Positions 46,649 to 55,475 of a stretch of 64,000 nt of DNA are shown in pieces. The stretch lies in contig NZ_JOTN01000017.1 of assembly GCF_000712595.1 (NCBI RefSeq), forward strand, positions 1 through 64,000, written 5' to 3'. Numbering within the stretch: the stretch's first letter is position 1; each line of letters opens with the position of its first letter. The notes under the pieces were generated by a model that was not told where the DNA came from, did not search any database, and was given only the letters and a program-made list of their open reading frames with translations. The position numbers were made by a program, and so were the translations under genes. This DNA is from Bacillus manliponensis (GTDB taxonomy: Bacteria > Bacillota > Bacilli > Bacillales > Bacillaceae_G).

Positions 46649-46936
46649 ATGTCGCAAAATCAATTTGATTGTCGTATTTCAGAAGAAGATGTACAAATGT
46701 TAAGAGCATTAGCCCATCCGTTACGTCTCCGTTTAGTAATGGAACTGATGCAACGTGGAACTTGCAATGTAACACAATTACAAGAGGTATTAGAAATCCC
46801 GCAATCTACAGTATCACAACATTTAACGAAACTAAAACAAAGCAAAGTGGTACGCTTTGATAGACGTGGGTTAGAAGTGTACTATCAAGTTCATAACGAG
46901 AAAGTAAGTGAAGTAATAAAGACTTTATTTTCATAA
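46649..46936 (+). CDS. ArsR-family regulator, PagR-like
   Basis: DNA-binding protein of 95 aa that is almost all winged helix: LAHPLRLRLVMELMQRGTCN, then EIPQSTVSQHLTKLKQSKVV and RFDRRGLEVYYQVHNEKV. The pattern is close to PagR of B. anthracis pXO1 (PQSTVSQHL and RQGLEIYYSINNPKV, from memory), including the lack of paired metal-binding cysteines in helix 3. It is therefore probably not a metal sensor. The target is unknown; the palindrome in its own promoter suggests autorepression. Confidence 0.85.
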   Translation: MSQNQFDCRISEEDVQMLRALAHPLRLRLVMELMQRGTCNVTQLQEVLEIPQSTVSQHLTKLKQSKVVRFDRRGLEVYYQVHNEKVSEVIKTLFS

Positions 46937-46956
46937 AATATGAATATTCAAAATAA

Positions 46957-46983
46957 CGCGTGTGAAAGCACGCTTTTTTTATA
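46957..46983 (+). terminator. Terminator of the ArsR-type gene
   Basis: GCGTGTG / AAGCACGC followed by seven T. Confidence 0.8.
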
Positions 46984-47044
46984 GAATAAAATCGAAAGAA
47001 GCATGGAATAGATAAGAAGAGTTGAATATTAAGGAGAGAATAAA

Positions 47045-47224
47045 ATGGACGTGAAACGAGTGAAACAGATCTTATCATCATCTAGTAAAATTGATGTTAC
47101 CTATTTTGATGTACCGGTTTGGATTGAAAGCTGTAATGAGGTAGAGGGAACTGCAAATGTTCATGATTTACATTCTCCAAATGAGACAATACAAGTGAAC
47201 ATTACAGCATTAGAAGAGAAATAA
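47045..47224 (+). CDS. sspH: Small acid-soluble spore protein H
   Basis: Protein of 59 aa, [20 protein letters not shown] then [10 protein letters not shown] and, at the end, NITALEEK, which is the H-type SASP pattern. AAGGAG precedes the ATG. It is expected in the forespore during sporulation; I could not place a convincing sigma-G promoter. It is too short for many gene finders but the family match is clear. The terminator after it is shared with the convergent peptide transporter. Confidence 0.93.
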   Translation: MDVKRVKQILSSSSKIDVTYFDVPVWIESCNEVEGTANVHDLHSPNETIQVNITALEEK

Positions 47225-47253
47225 AAAAAGCGGAGAGTTTTCTCCGCTTTTTC
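47222..47253. terminator. Bidirectional terminator between sspH and the peptide transporter gene
   Basis: AAAAAAGCGGAGA / TCTCCGCTTTTT with loop GTTT. Confidence 0.9.
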
Positions 47254-48645
47254 TTATTCCATCATACGTGCAATTTTCTTAGAGAACATAAGAAGGATTA
47301 ACCCTAGTATGATAACGATAATACCAATACTTGCAAATACTTCTAAATATCCTAAAGACTGTGTGAAAGCTGCTAAATAACCAGCTAATAAGTTAGCACA
47401 TCCAGTACCAGCTAACCATACGCCCATTAATAAGGAAGCTAACTTTACTGGTGCAATGGCACTTACCATTGATAAACCGATTGGAGATAAGAACAACTCA
47501 CCGATTGTATGGAATAGGTATGTGACAACAATAAACATTAAGTTTGCTTTTAAAACGATATCACCTTCATCACTACCTGTTTTTAAAACTGCCATTGTTA
47601 ATACTAAGTAACCAATTCCAAGTAAAATCATACCAAGTGCCATTTTTGTAGGAACTTTTAAATCACCACGTGAAGACTTAGATAATTTTACCCATAACAT
47701 AGATACAAATGGTGCTAATAATACGATAAACAGTGGGTTTACAGATTGGAACCAAGGTGTTGGAATCTCCCAACCGAAAATAGTACGATCAACAAACTTA
47801 TCTGTGTAAAGAGTTAAAGAACTACCAGCTTGTTCGAATCCTGCCCAGAAGAAAACAACGAAACAAGTTAAAATTAAAATTGCTACTGTACGCTTTTTCT
47901 CTTGTGCTGTTAAAGGTTTCTTTTCAATAACTGCTGCATCTTTATCTTTTGACTTTTTACCAACAACAATTGTTCCTGCTTTTCCAAGGTAGCGATTTGC
48001 TAATAAGTTGAAAGCAATTTGGCCGATGATCATACCGATACAAGCTGCTAAGAAGCCATACTTGTAACCCATAACCATAACGCCATCAACAGTTGTTTTA
48101 AAGTAGTCTGCAGCTAAATATCCACAAACAAGTGGTGCAATAAGTGCTCCAACGTTAATACCCATATAGAAAATTGTGAAAGCACGGTCACGACGAGAGT
48201 CATTCTCTCCGTACAATTCACCTAATAAAGTCGAAATGTTTGGTTTGAAAAATCCATTACCGATAATTAATAGTCCTAATCCTAAGAAAAGACCAGTTTT
48301 TGAGTTCATTGCAAATAGAACAAAGTTACCAAGTGCCATTATAATACCACCAACGGTAATCGCATGGCGTTTTGTCATGAAGTGATCCGTTAACCAACCA
48401 CCGATAATTGGCGTGAAGTATACGAACATTGTAAAGATACCATAAATTTGTACTGCTACTGCTTTATCAAATCCAAGGCCACCACTTACAAGACTTGTCG
48501 TTAAATAAAGAACTAAAAGTCCACGCATTCCATAGTAGCTAAATCTTTCCCACATTTCTGTAAAGAACAACAGATATAATCCTGGAGGATGTTTTTTTGG
48601 TGGGTGTTGCTCATTGGCGTTATCTAATTTTAAAGCTGCATCCAT
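47254..48645 (-). CDS. dtpT: POT-family di/tripeptide transporter
   Basis: Proton-coupled oligopeptide importer of 463 aa with 12-14 helices. The signature ExxERFxYYG is present as EMWERFSYYGMRGLLVLYLT, followed by GGWLTDHFMTKRHAITVGGI and the PTR2 motif FTIFYMGINVGALIAPLVCG. The late helices hold EPxG-like glycine and ELFLSPIGLSMVSAIAP. It would take up peptides released by the secreted proteases in this window. A poor-A-rich promoter region lies upstream. Confidence 0.92.
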   Translation of the reverse strand: MDAALKLDNANEQHPPKKHPPGLYLLFFTEMWERFSYYGMRGLLVLYLTTSLVSGGLGFDKAVAVQIYGIFTMFVYFTPIIGGWLTDHFMTKRHAITVGGIIMALGNFVLFAMNSKTGLFLGLGLLIIGNGFFKPNISTLLGELYGENDSRRDRAFTIFYMGINVGALIAPLVCGYLAADYFKTTVDGVMVMGYKYGFLAACIGMIIGQIAFNLLANRYLGKAGTIVVGKKSKDKDAAVIEKKPLTAQEKKRTVAILILTCFVVFFWAGFEQAGSSLTLYTDKFVDRTIFGWEIPTPWFQSVNPLFIVLLAPFVSMLWVKLSKSSRGDLKVPTKMALGMILLGIGYLVLTMAVLKTGSDEGDIVLKANLMFIVVTYLFHTIGELFLSPIGLSMVSAIAPVKLASLLMGVWLAGTGCANLLAGYLAAFTQSLGYLEVFASIGIIVIILGLILLMFSKKIARMME

Positions 48646-49010
48646 GATGATTCCTCCTTATACAATCTTGGTGAATAATTATGTAATCACATAATTCGCA
48701 AAATATTTAGGAGTTAATAGAATTATATTAGAATTTACAGTTAATTCTAATAGGACTACTCCATTTGTTTTATTTTTTCCGACCAAGCTTAAAAATAAGC
48801 GTTTTTTAAGTGGAAAAACATAGATTAAAAAAACCAAAAAGTGATTAATCTGAAAAAATAAAACAAAATAATTTTTCTGATATAAATATTTTGTAAAATG
48901 ATTACTTTTCTAATATAACACAATCGGAATAAAAATACAAAAAGAATTCTGAAATTATGATGAATATCAAGGGGGGAGAGAATTGCTTTTACTAGATTCA
49001 CTAGGTTTTG
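48646..49010. other. Gene-free AT-rich region upstream of the peptide transporter
   Basis: About 365 bp before the bcr1 copy. It contains the inverted repeat CTTAAAAATAAGCGTTTTTT-AAG and several AT runs. I see no gene with a ribosome site and no clear known operator. Confidence 0.35.
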
Positions 49011-49155
49011 TTTATCCCGCATTAACTGGCTGTAAGACTCTCACCTCACAATTTAGAGGATTCAGAGAAGTTTAGGTGGGAGATTAGCAGCCCGATTGGT
49101 TCAACTAACAATCAGTGGGAATGGAGAAAACCCACTGATTGAAGTTTCACTTTAT
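49011..49155 (+). repeat. bcr1 repeat, nearly full copy
   Basis: TTTATCCCGCATTAACTGGC at the left and GATTGAAGTTTCACTTTAT at the right, flanked by TTTAT, 145 bp. It lacks about 12 bp (GTAAAAGCCC) just left of GATTGG, removing one arm of the second hairpin. Confidence 0.88.
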
Positions 49156-49278
49156 TTGTAAATAATATTTTAGACTAAAAAATTTTGTTAATCTTTTTTT
49201 GGAAAGAATTTTGGTATATAGGTTATTACTTTTCTACTAATAATAGATTTATTGTTTTATATCATATATAATCACTTA

Positions 49279-49293
49279 ATGAAAGCGTTTTCT
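49279..49293 (+). promoter_or_regulatory. CcpA cre site upstream of kbl-tdh
   Basis: ATGAAAGCGTTTTCT matches WTGNAANCGNWNNCW at all fixed positions. It lies about 105 bp before the kbl start. Confidence 0.78.
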
Positions 49294-49397
49294 TAGAGTG
49301 TTTTTTTCTATAACAATTTTCAGAAACGTGATAAGCTAATAGAGGGATTATTGTGATTGTTAAGATAACTTTTAATTACATGATGGGAGGTTTCACA

Positions 49398-50588
49398 ATG
49401 TCTAGTAAAACATTAGCAAACTTTTTAGAAGAAAATTTAGCGGATTTAAAAGCAAAGGGTCTTTATAATGTGATTGATCCGCTTGAAAGTCCAAATGGAC
49501 CAATCATTACAATTAGTGGAAAAGAATATATTAATTTATCTTCAAATAACTATCTTGGTTTAGCAACTGATGAGCGTTTAAAAGAAGCGGCTGTCACAGC
49601 AATTGATAAGTATGGGGTTGGAGCAGGAGCAGTTCGTACAATTAATGGAACACTTGATTTACATGTGAAATTAGAAGAAACAATTGCCAAGTTTAAGCAT
49701 ACAGAAGCAGCGATTGCATATCAATCTGGATTTAATTGTAATATGGCAGCTATTTCTGCTGTAATGGATAAAAATGATGCGATCTTGTCTGATGAATTAA
49801 ATCACGCATCAATTATTGATGGTTGTCGTTTATCACGAGCGAAAATTATCGTGTATAAACACTCTGATATGGAAGATTTACGAAAAAAAGCAATTGAGGC
49901 GAAAGAGTCTGGTCTCTATAACAAATTCATGGTTATTACAGATGGTGTTTTCTCTATGGATGGTGACGTGGCGAAATTACCAGAGATTGTGGAAATCGCA
50001 GAAGAGCTAGATTTAATGACGTATGTTGATGATGCGCATGGATCTGGTGTGCTTGGAAACGGTGCTGGTACAGTCAAACATTTCGGACTTTCTGATAAAG
50101 TTGATTTCCAAATTGGAACATTATCAAAGGCGATTGGAGTAGTTGGAGGATACGTTGCTGGTAAGCAAAACTTAATTGATTGGTTAAAAGTTCGTTCACG
50201 ACCATTTTTATTCTCAACGGCAATTACACCAGCAGATGCAGCAGCTTGTATGAGGTCTATTCAAATCTTAATGGAAAGCACAGAACTGCATGACCGCTTA
50301 TGGGAAAATGGTCGCTACTTAAAGCAAGGCTTAAAAGAACTTGGCTTTAACATCGGAGAAAGTGAGACACCAATTACACCATGTATTATCGGTGATGAAG
50401 TATTGACGCAACAATTTAGTAAGCGTTTGAATGAAGAAGGCGTATATGCAAAATCAATTGTGTTCCCAACTGTACAAAAGGGAACTGGTCGTGTTCGTAA
50501 TATGCCAACAGCTGCCCATACGAAAGAAATGTTAGATGAAGCAATTCGTACGTACGAAAAAGTAGGGAAAGAGATGGGGATAATTTAA
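49398..50588 (+). CDS. kbl: 2-amino-3-ketobutyrate CoA ligase (glycine C-acetyltransferase)
   Basis: PLP enzyme of 396 aa that splits 2-amino-3-ketobutyrate with CoA to glycine and acetyl-CoA, the second step of threonine degradation. The alpha-oxoamine synthase motifs are clear: [51 protein letters not shown] and the PLP Lys244 in [10 protein letters not shown]. Start at 49398 (MSSKTLANF) follows GGGAGG; an upstream extension is rejected. The threonine dehydrogenase gene follows, separated by about 430 bp that include a bcr1 insertion. Confidence 0.94.
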   Translation: MSSKTLANFLEENLADLKAKGLYNVIDPLESPNGPIITISGKEYINLSSNNYLGLATDERLKEAAVTAIDKYGVGAGAVRTINGTLDLHVKLEETIAKFKHTEAAIAYQSGFNCNMAAISAVMDKNDAILSDELNHASIIDGCRLSRAKIIVYKHSDMEDLRKKAIEAKESGLYNKFMVITDGVFSMDGDVAKLPEIVEIAEELDLMTYVDDAHGSGVLGNGAGTVKHFGLSDKVDFQIGTLSKAIGVVGGYVAGKQNLIDWLKVRSRPFLFSTAITPADAAACMRSIQILMESTELHDRLWENGRYLKQGLKELGFNIGESETPITPCIIGDEVLTQQFSKRLNEEGVYAKSIVFPTVQKGTGRVRNMPTAAHTKEMLDEAIRTYEKVGKEMGII

Positions 50589-50809
50589 AACCTTTCTTTT
50601 TTCGATAGAAGAGAGGACCCGGCCGTGTGTAGTAGCGGTCAGTACCTTTTTTCGTCTCGTGCGAAGTTTTAAAACAAAGGGCGAAAGTGTGTGCAAGAGA
50701 TCTTGTGTTTACGTAACCGTAGTATAGCTGTGAAGAAATCGATGTTTGTATGTAGATGGATGATTGAAAAAGTGAATTTTTCCTTATAATGAAGAGCTTG
50801 GTTTAGTTG
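50589..50809. other. Unexplained stretch between kbl and a bcr1 copy
   Basis: About 220 bp without a supported gene. It has a GC-richer block (GAGGACCCGGCCGTGTGTAG at 50611) in which GGCCG can pair with CGGTC 10 nt later, followed by CTTTTTTCG. It could be the kbl terminator region or a small RNA; no family recognised. Confidence 0.3.
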
Positions 50810-50968
50810 TTTATCCCGCATTAACGGGCTGTAAGACTCCCATCTTAAAACTTGAGAAAAAGCGAAGAAGTTTAGGTGGAGGAGATTAACAGCCCGTAAA
50901 AGCCCGATTGGTTCAACTAACACTCAGTGGAGGGGGAAGATCCCCCACTGAGTGAAGTTTCACTTTAT
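50810..50968 (+). repeat. bcr1 repeat, full copy between kbl and tdh
   Basis: 159 bp from TTTATCCCGCATTAACGGGC to GAGTGAAGTTTCACTTTAT with flanking TTTAT repeats. The three hairpins are intact. It ends 47 bp before the start codon of the dehydrogenase gene. Confidence 0.93.
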
Positions 50969-51015
50969 AAAGGCAAAGACATCTTTTGAAAGCTGACAAA
51001 TGGAGAGTGGGAGAA

Positions 51016-51981
51016 ATGGAGAAAATTTTAGTAACTGGTTCTTTAGGACAAATTGGTTCTGAGCTTGTATTAAAACTTCGTGATGTGTACGGTACCTCAA
51101 ATGTTATTGCGACAGATATTCGTGAAACAGATAGTGAGGTTGTAACGGGGGGACCGTTTGAGCTATTAGATGTAACAGATGGGCAAAGACTACATGATAT
51201 CGCAAAACGTCATGAAGTGGACACGATTATTCATTTAGCGGCATTACTTTCAGCTACAGCAGAAAAAAATCCATTGTTTGCATGGAACTTAAATATGGGT
51301 GGTCTTGTAAATGCATTAGAAGCAGCGCGAGAATTAGATTGTCAATTTTTCACGCCAAGTTCTATCGGAGCATTTGGTCCATCAACACCAAAAGACAATA
51401 CACCACAAGACACCATTCAGCGTCCTACTACGATGTATGGGGTAAACAAAGTAGCGGGCGAATTATTATGTGATTATTACTATCAAAAATTTGGTGTAGA
51501 TACACGCGGTGTACGCTTCCCGGGATTAATTTCATATGTTGCTCCTCCAGGTGGTGGAACGACGGATTATGCGGTAGAAATTTATTATGAAGCAATTAAA
51601 AAAGGTACGTATACGTCTTACATTGCAGAGGGAACGTACATGGATATGATGTATATGCCGGATGCGCTGAACGCAATCATTTCATTAATGGAAGCAGATG
51701 CAAATAAATTAAAGCACCGCAATGCCTTTAATATTACAGCAATGAGCTTTGAACCAGAAGAAATTGCAGCATCTATTCGCAAACATATCCCAACATTTAC
51801 GATGGATTATGCAGTAGATCCAGCTCGTCAAACGATTGCAGATAGCTGGCCAAATTCAATTGATGCTACAGCGGCAAAAGAAGAGTGGGGCTTTAAAGCA
51901 GAGTATGATTTAGATAAAATGACAGCTGATATGTTGTTAAAGTTAAAAAAAAAGGTAACAGCTGAATTAGTTATGAGCTAA
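51016..51981 (+). CDS. tdh: L-threonine 3-dehydrogenase, SDR/epimerase type
   Basis: NAD-dependent dehydrogenase of 321 aa oxidising threonine to 2-amino-3-ketobutyrate, the substrate of Kbl encoded upstream. It belongs to the extended short-chain (epimerase-like) class, not the zinc class. The Rossmann motif [12 protein letters not shown] is at about residues 6-17, [22 protein letters not shown], a Ser/Thr in SSIGAFGP and catalytic Tyr141-x3-Lys145 ([10 protein letters not shown]). [11 protein letters not shown] fits the known threonine dehydrogenase branch (here [12 protein letters not shown]). Start at 51016 is chosen over an upstream ATG inside the bcr1-proximal sequence. Confidence 0.9.
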   Translation: MEKILVTGSLGQIGSELVLKLRDVYGTSNVIATDIRETDSEVVTGGPFELLDVTDGQRLHDIAKRHEVDTIIHLAALLSATAEKNPLFAWNLNMGGLVNALEAARELDCQFFTPSSIGAFGPSTPKDNTPQDTIQRPTTMYGVNKVAGELLCDYYYQKFGVDTRGVRFPGLISYVAPPGGGTTDYAVEIYYEAIKKGTYTSYIAEGTYMDMMYMPDALNAIISLMEADANKLKHRNAFNITAMSFEPEEIAASIRKHIPTFTMDYAVDPARQTIADSWPNSIDATAAKEEWGFKAEYDLDKMTADMLLKLKKKVTAELVMS

Positions 51982-51982
51982 A

Positions 51983-52020
51983 AGTAAGAGCCGATTGAGA
52001 GCATCGGCTCTTTTTTATTT
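51983..52020 (+). terminator. Terminator of tdh
   Basis: AAGAGCCGAT / ATCGGCTCTT followed by TTTTATTT. Confidence 0.9.
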
Positions 52021-52084
52021 GTAAATGTTAAAAAAATCAGAAAATTATATACTAGATACGTTTGTACAAAGGGGGAGATTGAAA

Positions 52085-52176
52085 ATGAACAAAAAGGAAG
52101 AGAAAATTTACGAAATGATGGCTTGCAATTAACTGCGTTATTTACGATGGATGAATTATTAGAAAGTGCGAAATAG
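52085..52176 (+). pseudogene. Frameshifted small gene remnant
   Basis: ATG after GGGGGAG opens MNKKEEKIYEMMACN and then stops. In the next frame the sequence continues GLQLTALFTMDELLESAK to a TAG just before the NUDIX gene. Joined, the two halves would make a ~30-aa piece whose end recalls the C-terminus of phosphoribosyltransferases (TALFTMDELL). It is either a decayed gene end or a very short real peptide. Confidence 0.4.
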
Positions 52177-52191
52177 GAAGGTTGATTATAT

Positions 52192-52611
52192 ATGAAAAGA
52201 GTCGATGTCGTTTACGCTTTAATTTATGATGAAGCAGAAAAGAAAATATTGATGGTGCAGAATGCGGGACGTAATACATGGTCATTACCAGGTGGTGCAG
52301 TGGAGAAGGAAGAAATATTGGTTGATGCACTTGTAAGAGAAACAAAAGAAGAGACTGGATTGACTGTTAGAGCTGGGAATGTTGTTGCTGTAAATGAAAA
52401 GTTCTTCCTACAAAAAGGCCATCACGCTGTTATGTTTACATTTATAGCAACTGTAATAGAGGGTCAAGTAGGTGTACAAGACGAAGAAGAAATTACAGCG
52501 ATTGAGTGGGTGGATTTACAAACAGCAAATGAACGTTTTCCATTTTACGATGGCGGGATTGAGCGCTTACTACAATCAGCTGCTCCTTATAAATTCCAAG
52601 GAACAATGTAA
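52192..52611 (+). CDS. NUDIX hydrolase
   Basis: Cytoplasmic pyrophosphohydrolase of 139 aa. The NUDIX box is complete: GGAVEKEEILVDALVRETKE then ETGL, with REx2EE residues that bind Mg2+. The strand MVQNAGRNTWSLPGG upstream is typical of MutT-like proteins. The substrate (nucleotide, sugar nucleotide or other) is not deducible. AGGAAGG precedes the ATG by 9 nt. Confidence 0.87.
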   Translation: MKRVDVVYALIYDEAEKKILMVQNAGRNTWSLPGGAVEKEEILVDALVRETKEETGLTVRAGNVVAVNEKFFLQKGHHAVMFTFIATVIEGQVGVQDEEEITAIEWVDLQTANERFPFYDGGIERLLQSAAPYKFQGTM

Positions 52612-52695
52612 GTTTTTTGATTGCGTAAAACAAAGAGGGATTTTCAACTTTTTCAATAATTAGTATTAAGATGCTGATTGAAAAGGGGAAAAGAT

Positions 52696-53445
52696 ATGAG
52701 AAACATTTACGCATTTGAGAGTAAAGAAGATTATATGAAATATGAGGGGATTATTAGCAGGTTTAATGAAAAATTAGAAGCATATAAAAAGTTTATGGAA
52801 GTAGAGTTTGCGCTCATTGATCCACCAAAAGGAATTGTATGGACAACAGAAGAGTTTGCGACGACAGTTTTTTCAAATGTATCTATTCCAGCTTATACGA
52901 ACAAAAATATGATTTATATGGCTCCTGATTTACCAAGTTGGCGAAAGTTCTTTTTAAGACAATTAGATGGACGTAAAAATGATAAAGTAGAACAGTTTTA
53001 TAAAAATATGTCTGAAAATCAATTGTTTACTATATTAGCTCATGAATTAACGCATCACTCAGATTTGTTTTTAGCTGAGTTTGATGATGATAGAGAAGGT
53101 GACATGTGGTTTGAAGAAGGAATGTGCGAATATTTATCTAAAAAGATGACGTTAACGGAAACAGAGTTTCAGGAAATAACAGAAGTAGAGTCAGAATTAG
53201 TAGAAATGTTTAAAGAAGATTATAAGGAACATTCACTAGATGAATTTGGAGTGGAGTCTTATAAAGGAAATTTAACAAGCATTATGTTTAATTATTGGCG
53301 TAGTTATCTTACGGTTAAGTATTTAGTTGAAGTTCGTGCGAATAATGATATAAAACAAGTTTTTAAGGAATATCATAACTGGGATCAAGAAGGAAGAAAA
53401 GTTACTCTAACCGAGTATTTTGGGTTGAATCCAGTCTTAAAATAA
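52696..53445 (+). CDS. Putative zinc metallopeptidase (HExxH), cytoplasmic
   Basis: Protein of 249 aa without signal peptide. The zinc motif is His116-Glu-Leu-Thr-His120 (LAHELTHHSDLF), followed 20 residues later by WFEEGMCEYLSKKM, whose Glu140 or Glu141 fits the third ligand of gluzincins. I do not recognise a named family. The start at 52696 follows AAGGGGAAAAG; an ATG at 52678 lacks a site. Substrate unknown. It is a single gene with its own terminator. Confidence 0.7.
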   Translation: MRNIYAFESKEDYMKYEGIISRFNEKLEAYKKFMEVEFALIDPPKGIVWTTEEFATTVFSNVSIPAYTNKNMIYMAPDLPSWRKFFLRQLDGRKNDKVEQFYKNMSENQLFTILAHELTHHSDLFLAEFDDDREGDMWFEEGMCEYLSKKMTLTETEFQEITEVESELVEMFKEDYKEHSLDEFGVESYKGNLTSIMFNYWRSYLTVKYLVEVRANNDIKQVFKEYHNWDQEGRKVTLTEYFGLNPVLK

Positions 53446-53448
53446 TCT

Positions 53449-53484
53449 AAAAGAGCTTCGGGATTTAACCGAAGCTCTTTTGTA
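53449..53484 (+). terminator. Terminator of the metallopeptidase gene
   Basis: AAAAGAGCTTCGG / CCGAAGCTCTTTT with loop GATTTAA. Confidence 0.92.
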
Positions 53485-53496
53485 TAAATGAACTTT

Positions 53497-53592
53497 TCTA
53501 TCCCGCATTAACAGCCAGTAAAAGCCCGATTGGTTCAACTAACAATCAGTGGGGGATGGAGAAAACCCCCACTGATTGAAGTTTCACTTTAT
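53497..53592 (+). repeat. bcr1 copy lacking the first hairpin, supplies a stop codon
   Basis: CTATCCCGCATTAACAGCCA then GTAAAAGCCC and the right half to GAAGTTTCACTTTAT, 96 bp. The deletion runs between the two ATTAAC direct repeats of a full element. The terminal TTTAT (53588-53592) contains the TAA of the VWA gene on the minus strand. Confidence 0.88.
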
Positions 53593-55472
53593 TCAATTGT
53601 CTTCAGTAATAACTTCTTCAGAAGGGGCTTAATTTTTAAGCGTAAGTCTTCAGCGTCGTTGGCAACTAAGAAGTGATGATTGTAAATGTTTTTCATTAAT
53701 TGGTACGTTGCTTCTTTTGCTTCACCTTCTTCAATGAAAATCCCGATTACTTCCATGCCTTTTTTACGAGCAAGTTTGACGGCTTCATGTGTATCTAAAA
53801 TTCCATCTTGTTGATAATCTAAAGCAGATGGCTCACCGTCTGTAAACACTAATAAAAATTTATGCTTTTCTTGTCGTTTTGCTAGCTTTTCTGAAACGAT
53901 GCGAATAATGTAACCGTCACGGTTATCTTCTTCTTCACGAAGCTGCATAATTTCTGGACCAACGTTTGGCATTACTGAGTTTTTATATGTTACGACTTCA
54001 TGAATAACGTTTGGTTTATCTTCTGGTTTTGCGCTTGAAGCATCTTCCCAAAATCCGCTAATCGCGTGCGGAATCTTTAATGATTTTAATGCTTCGTGGA
54101 ATAAAGCGACGCTCTTTTTCGTTTCTTCCATCTTGTTATACATTGAGCCAGAGCAATCCACTAAAAGCTGAAATGCAACGTCAAGTTCTTGTGATTCTTG
54201 CCCTTTTTTATAAAACATACGCGGCTGTTTTTCTGTATAAATGCGAAGAAACTTTTTACGAAGTCTGCCGTAATATTTGTCACTGTTAGCATTTGTTTTA
54301 TTTTCAATCGTTTTTTCAATCGTTTTCTTTAATTCTTTTACATCTTTATTAATGATGGACTTAATTGCTTGATAGTCTTTCTTTTCATCAGAAGATGGCT
54401 TCTTTGCTTCTTTAAATGTATGAGAAGCGCCTACGTTATATTTTCCGTATGCTCCTTCATTTTGACTAGAAGCATGAGAAGCTCTTGCATCCTCTGCATC
54501 AGCACCATCAAAGTTAGATTGTGTACTCTTTTGCGATGTACCTTGCACGGAAGACAGTGCTTGGTCACCGCTTTCGGATTCACGAGCAGCATTACCCATT
54601 AAGTTCGTTTTTGTACCGCTCTCTAATTCGAAACGTAAAAAGTTTTCGTTGTCATTATTTTTATTTTCACGATGCCATGTCGATAGTCTTTGTTCCATCA
54701 CATTTTTATCATCATCATCGTCTAATATTTGCGTATCATCGTTTGCTAGTTTTTCAGCACGACAGTTTTTGTCATCACTTGTAACGGATAAGTAAAGTGG
54801 TGCATGTCCGAAATAAGTGTTAATCATATCGTGAGAGATTGTTTCTTCTAGACGATAACGAATTTTTTCAACAACATACATCGTATCCTCTGTATTTTGT
54901 GCTTGGAATGCTTCATGTAAAATGGACTCGATTTGTTCAAAATGTTCATTATGAAACATTTCATATTTATCACTCGTTAAAGCAAGATAGCAAAGACAAA
55001 AGAGTCCGTCGGCATGATAGTTACGTACACGGTTAATTTCATTTTGGGAACTGAAATAACTACGGTACATTTCTTTACGTCTCGTGAAAATTTGTTTTGT
55101 ACCTGGACGAAGCTTTTTCACAATTTCTTCGACACGTAAATCTTCTAACAGAACAAATAGTTGCGTTAAAAACATTTTTAAAGGTGATTCTTGTAGTTCG
55201 GTGGCATAGGAGCGAATTAAGCGCATATCCGAGTAATGCTTATTTCCGAGCGCTTTTAAAAACACCTCACTCTTTAAGCCAATTACTTTGTCTTCTTCTT
55301 TTCGGTCATCCCAAAAGTGACTAATGACAACTTTTTGTTCGACCTCATCGTAGTATGCTTTATATCCGTATTCTAAATAGGCATTTTCTTCTTTTAGAAG
55401 GGCATACATTAAGTTCTCCATTTGTAGAAACAGCGATGCATCGATTTTTTTGTCACTAAAAATTTGTCTCAT
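53589..55472 (-). CDS. VWA-domain protein, partner of MoxR-type ATPase
   Basis: Protein of 627 aa, probably cytoplasmic. The N-terminal ~230 residues are helical and unassigned. A low-complexity linker (about 245-370) is rich in Asp, Asn and Ser. The C-terminal von Willebrand A domain carries the MIDAS motif DCSGSMYNK and the downstream FTDGEPSALD. It resembles the CobT/NorD-like VWA partners that form a chaperone with AAA+ ATPases. The ATPase gene precedes it by 3 bp. The client is unknown. The stop codon is provided by the end of a bcr1 element. Confidence 0.85.
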   Translation of the reverse strand: MRQIFSDKKIDASLFLQMENLMYALLKEENAYLEYGYKAYYDEVEQKVVISHFWDDRKEEDKVIGLKSEVFLKALGNKHYSDMRLIRSYATELQESPLKMFLTQLFVLLEDLRVEEIVKKLRPGTKQIFTRRKEMYRSYFSSQNEINRVRNYHADGLFCLCYLALTSDKYEMFHNEHFEQIESILHEAFQAQNTEDTMYVVEKIRYRLEETISHDMINTYFGHAPLYLSVTSDDKNCRAEKLANDDTQILDDDDDKNVMEQRLSTWHRENKNNDNENFLRFELESGTKTNLMGNAARESESGDQALSSVQGTSQKSTQSNFDGADAEDARASHASSQNEGAYGKYNVGASHTFKEAKKPSSDEKKDYQAIKSIINKDVKELKKTIEKTIENKTNANSDKYYGRLRKKFLRIYTEKQPRMFYKKGQESQELDVAFQLLVDCSGSMYNKMEETKKSVALFHEALKSLKIPHAISGFWEDASSAKPEDKPNVIHEVVTYKNSVMPNVGPEIMQLREEEDNRDGYIIRIVSEKLAKRQEKHKFLLVFTDGEPSALDYQQDGILDTHEAVKLARKKGMEVIGIFIEEGEAKEATYQLMKNIYNHHFLVANDAEDLRLKIKPLLKKLLLKTIE

Positions 55473-55475
55473 CGA

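Noticed and set aside
52031-52045. CodY box ahead of the NUDIX region (AAAAAATCAGAAAATT)
   Set aside because: Three mismatches in the left half; not above what AT-rich DNA gives by chance.
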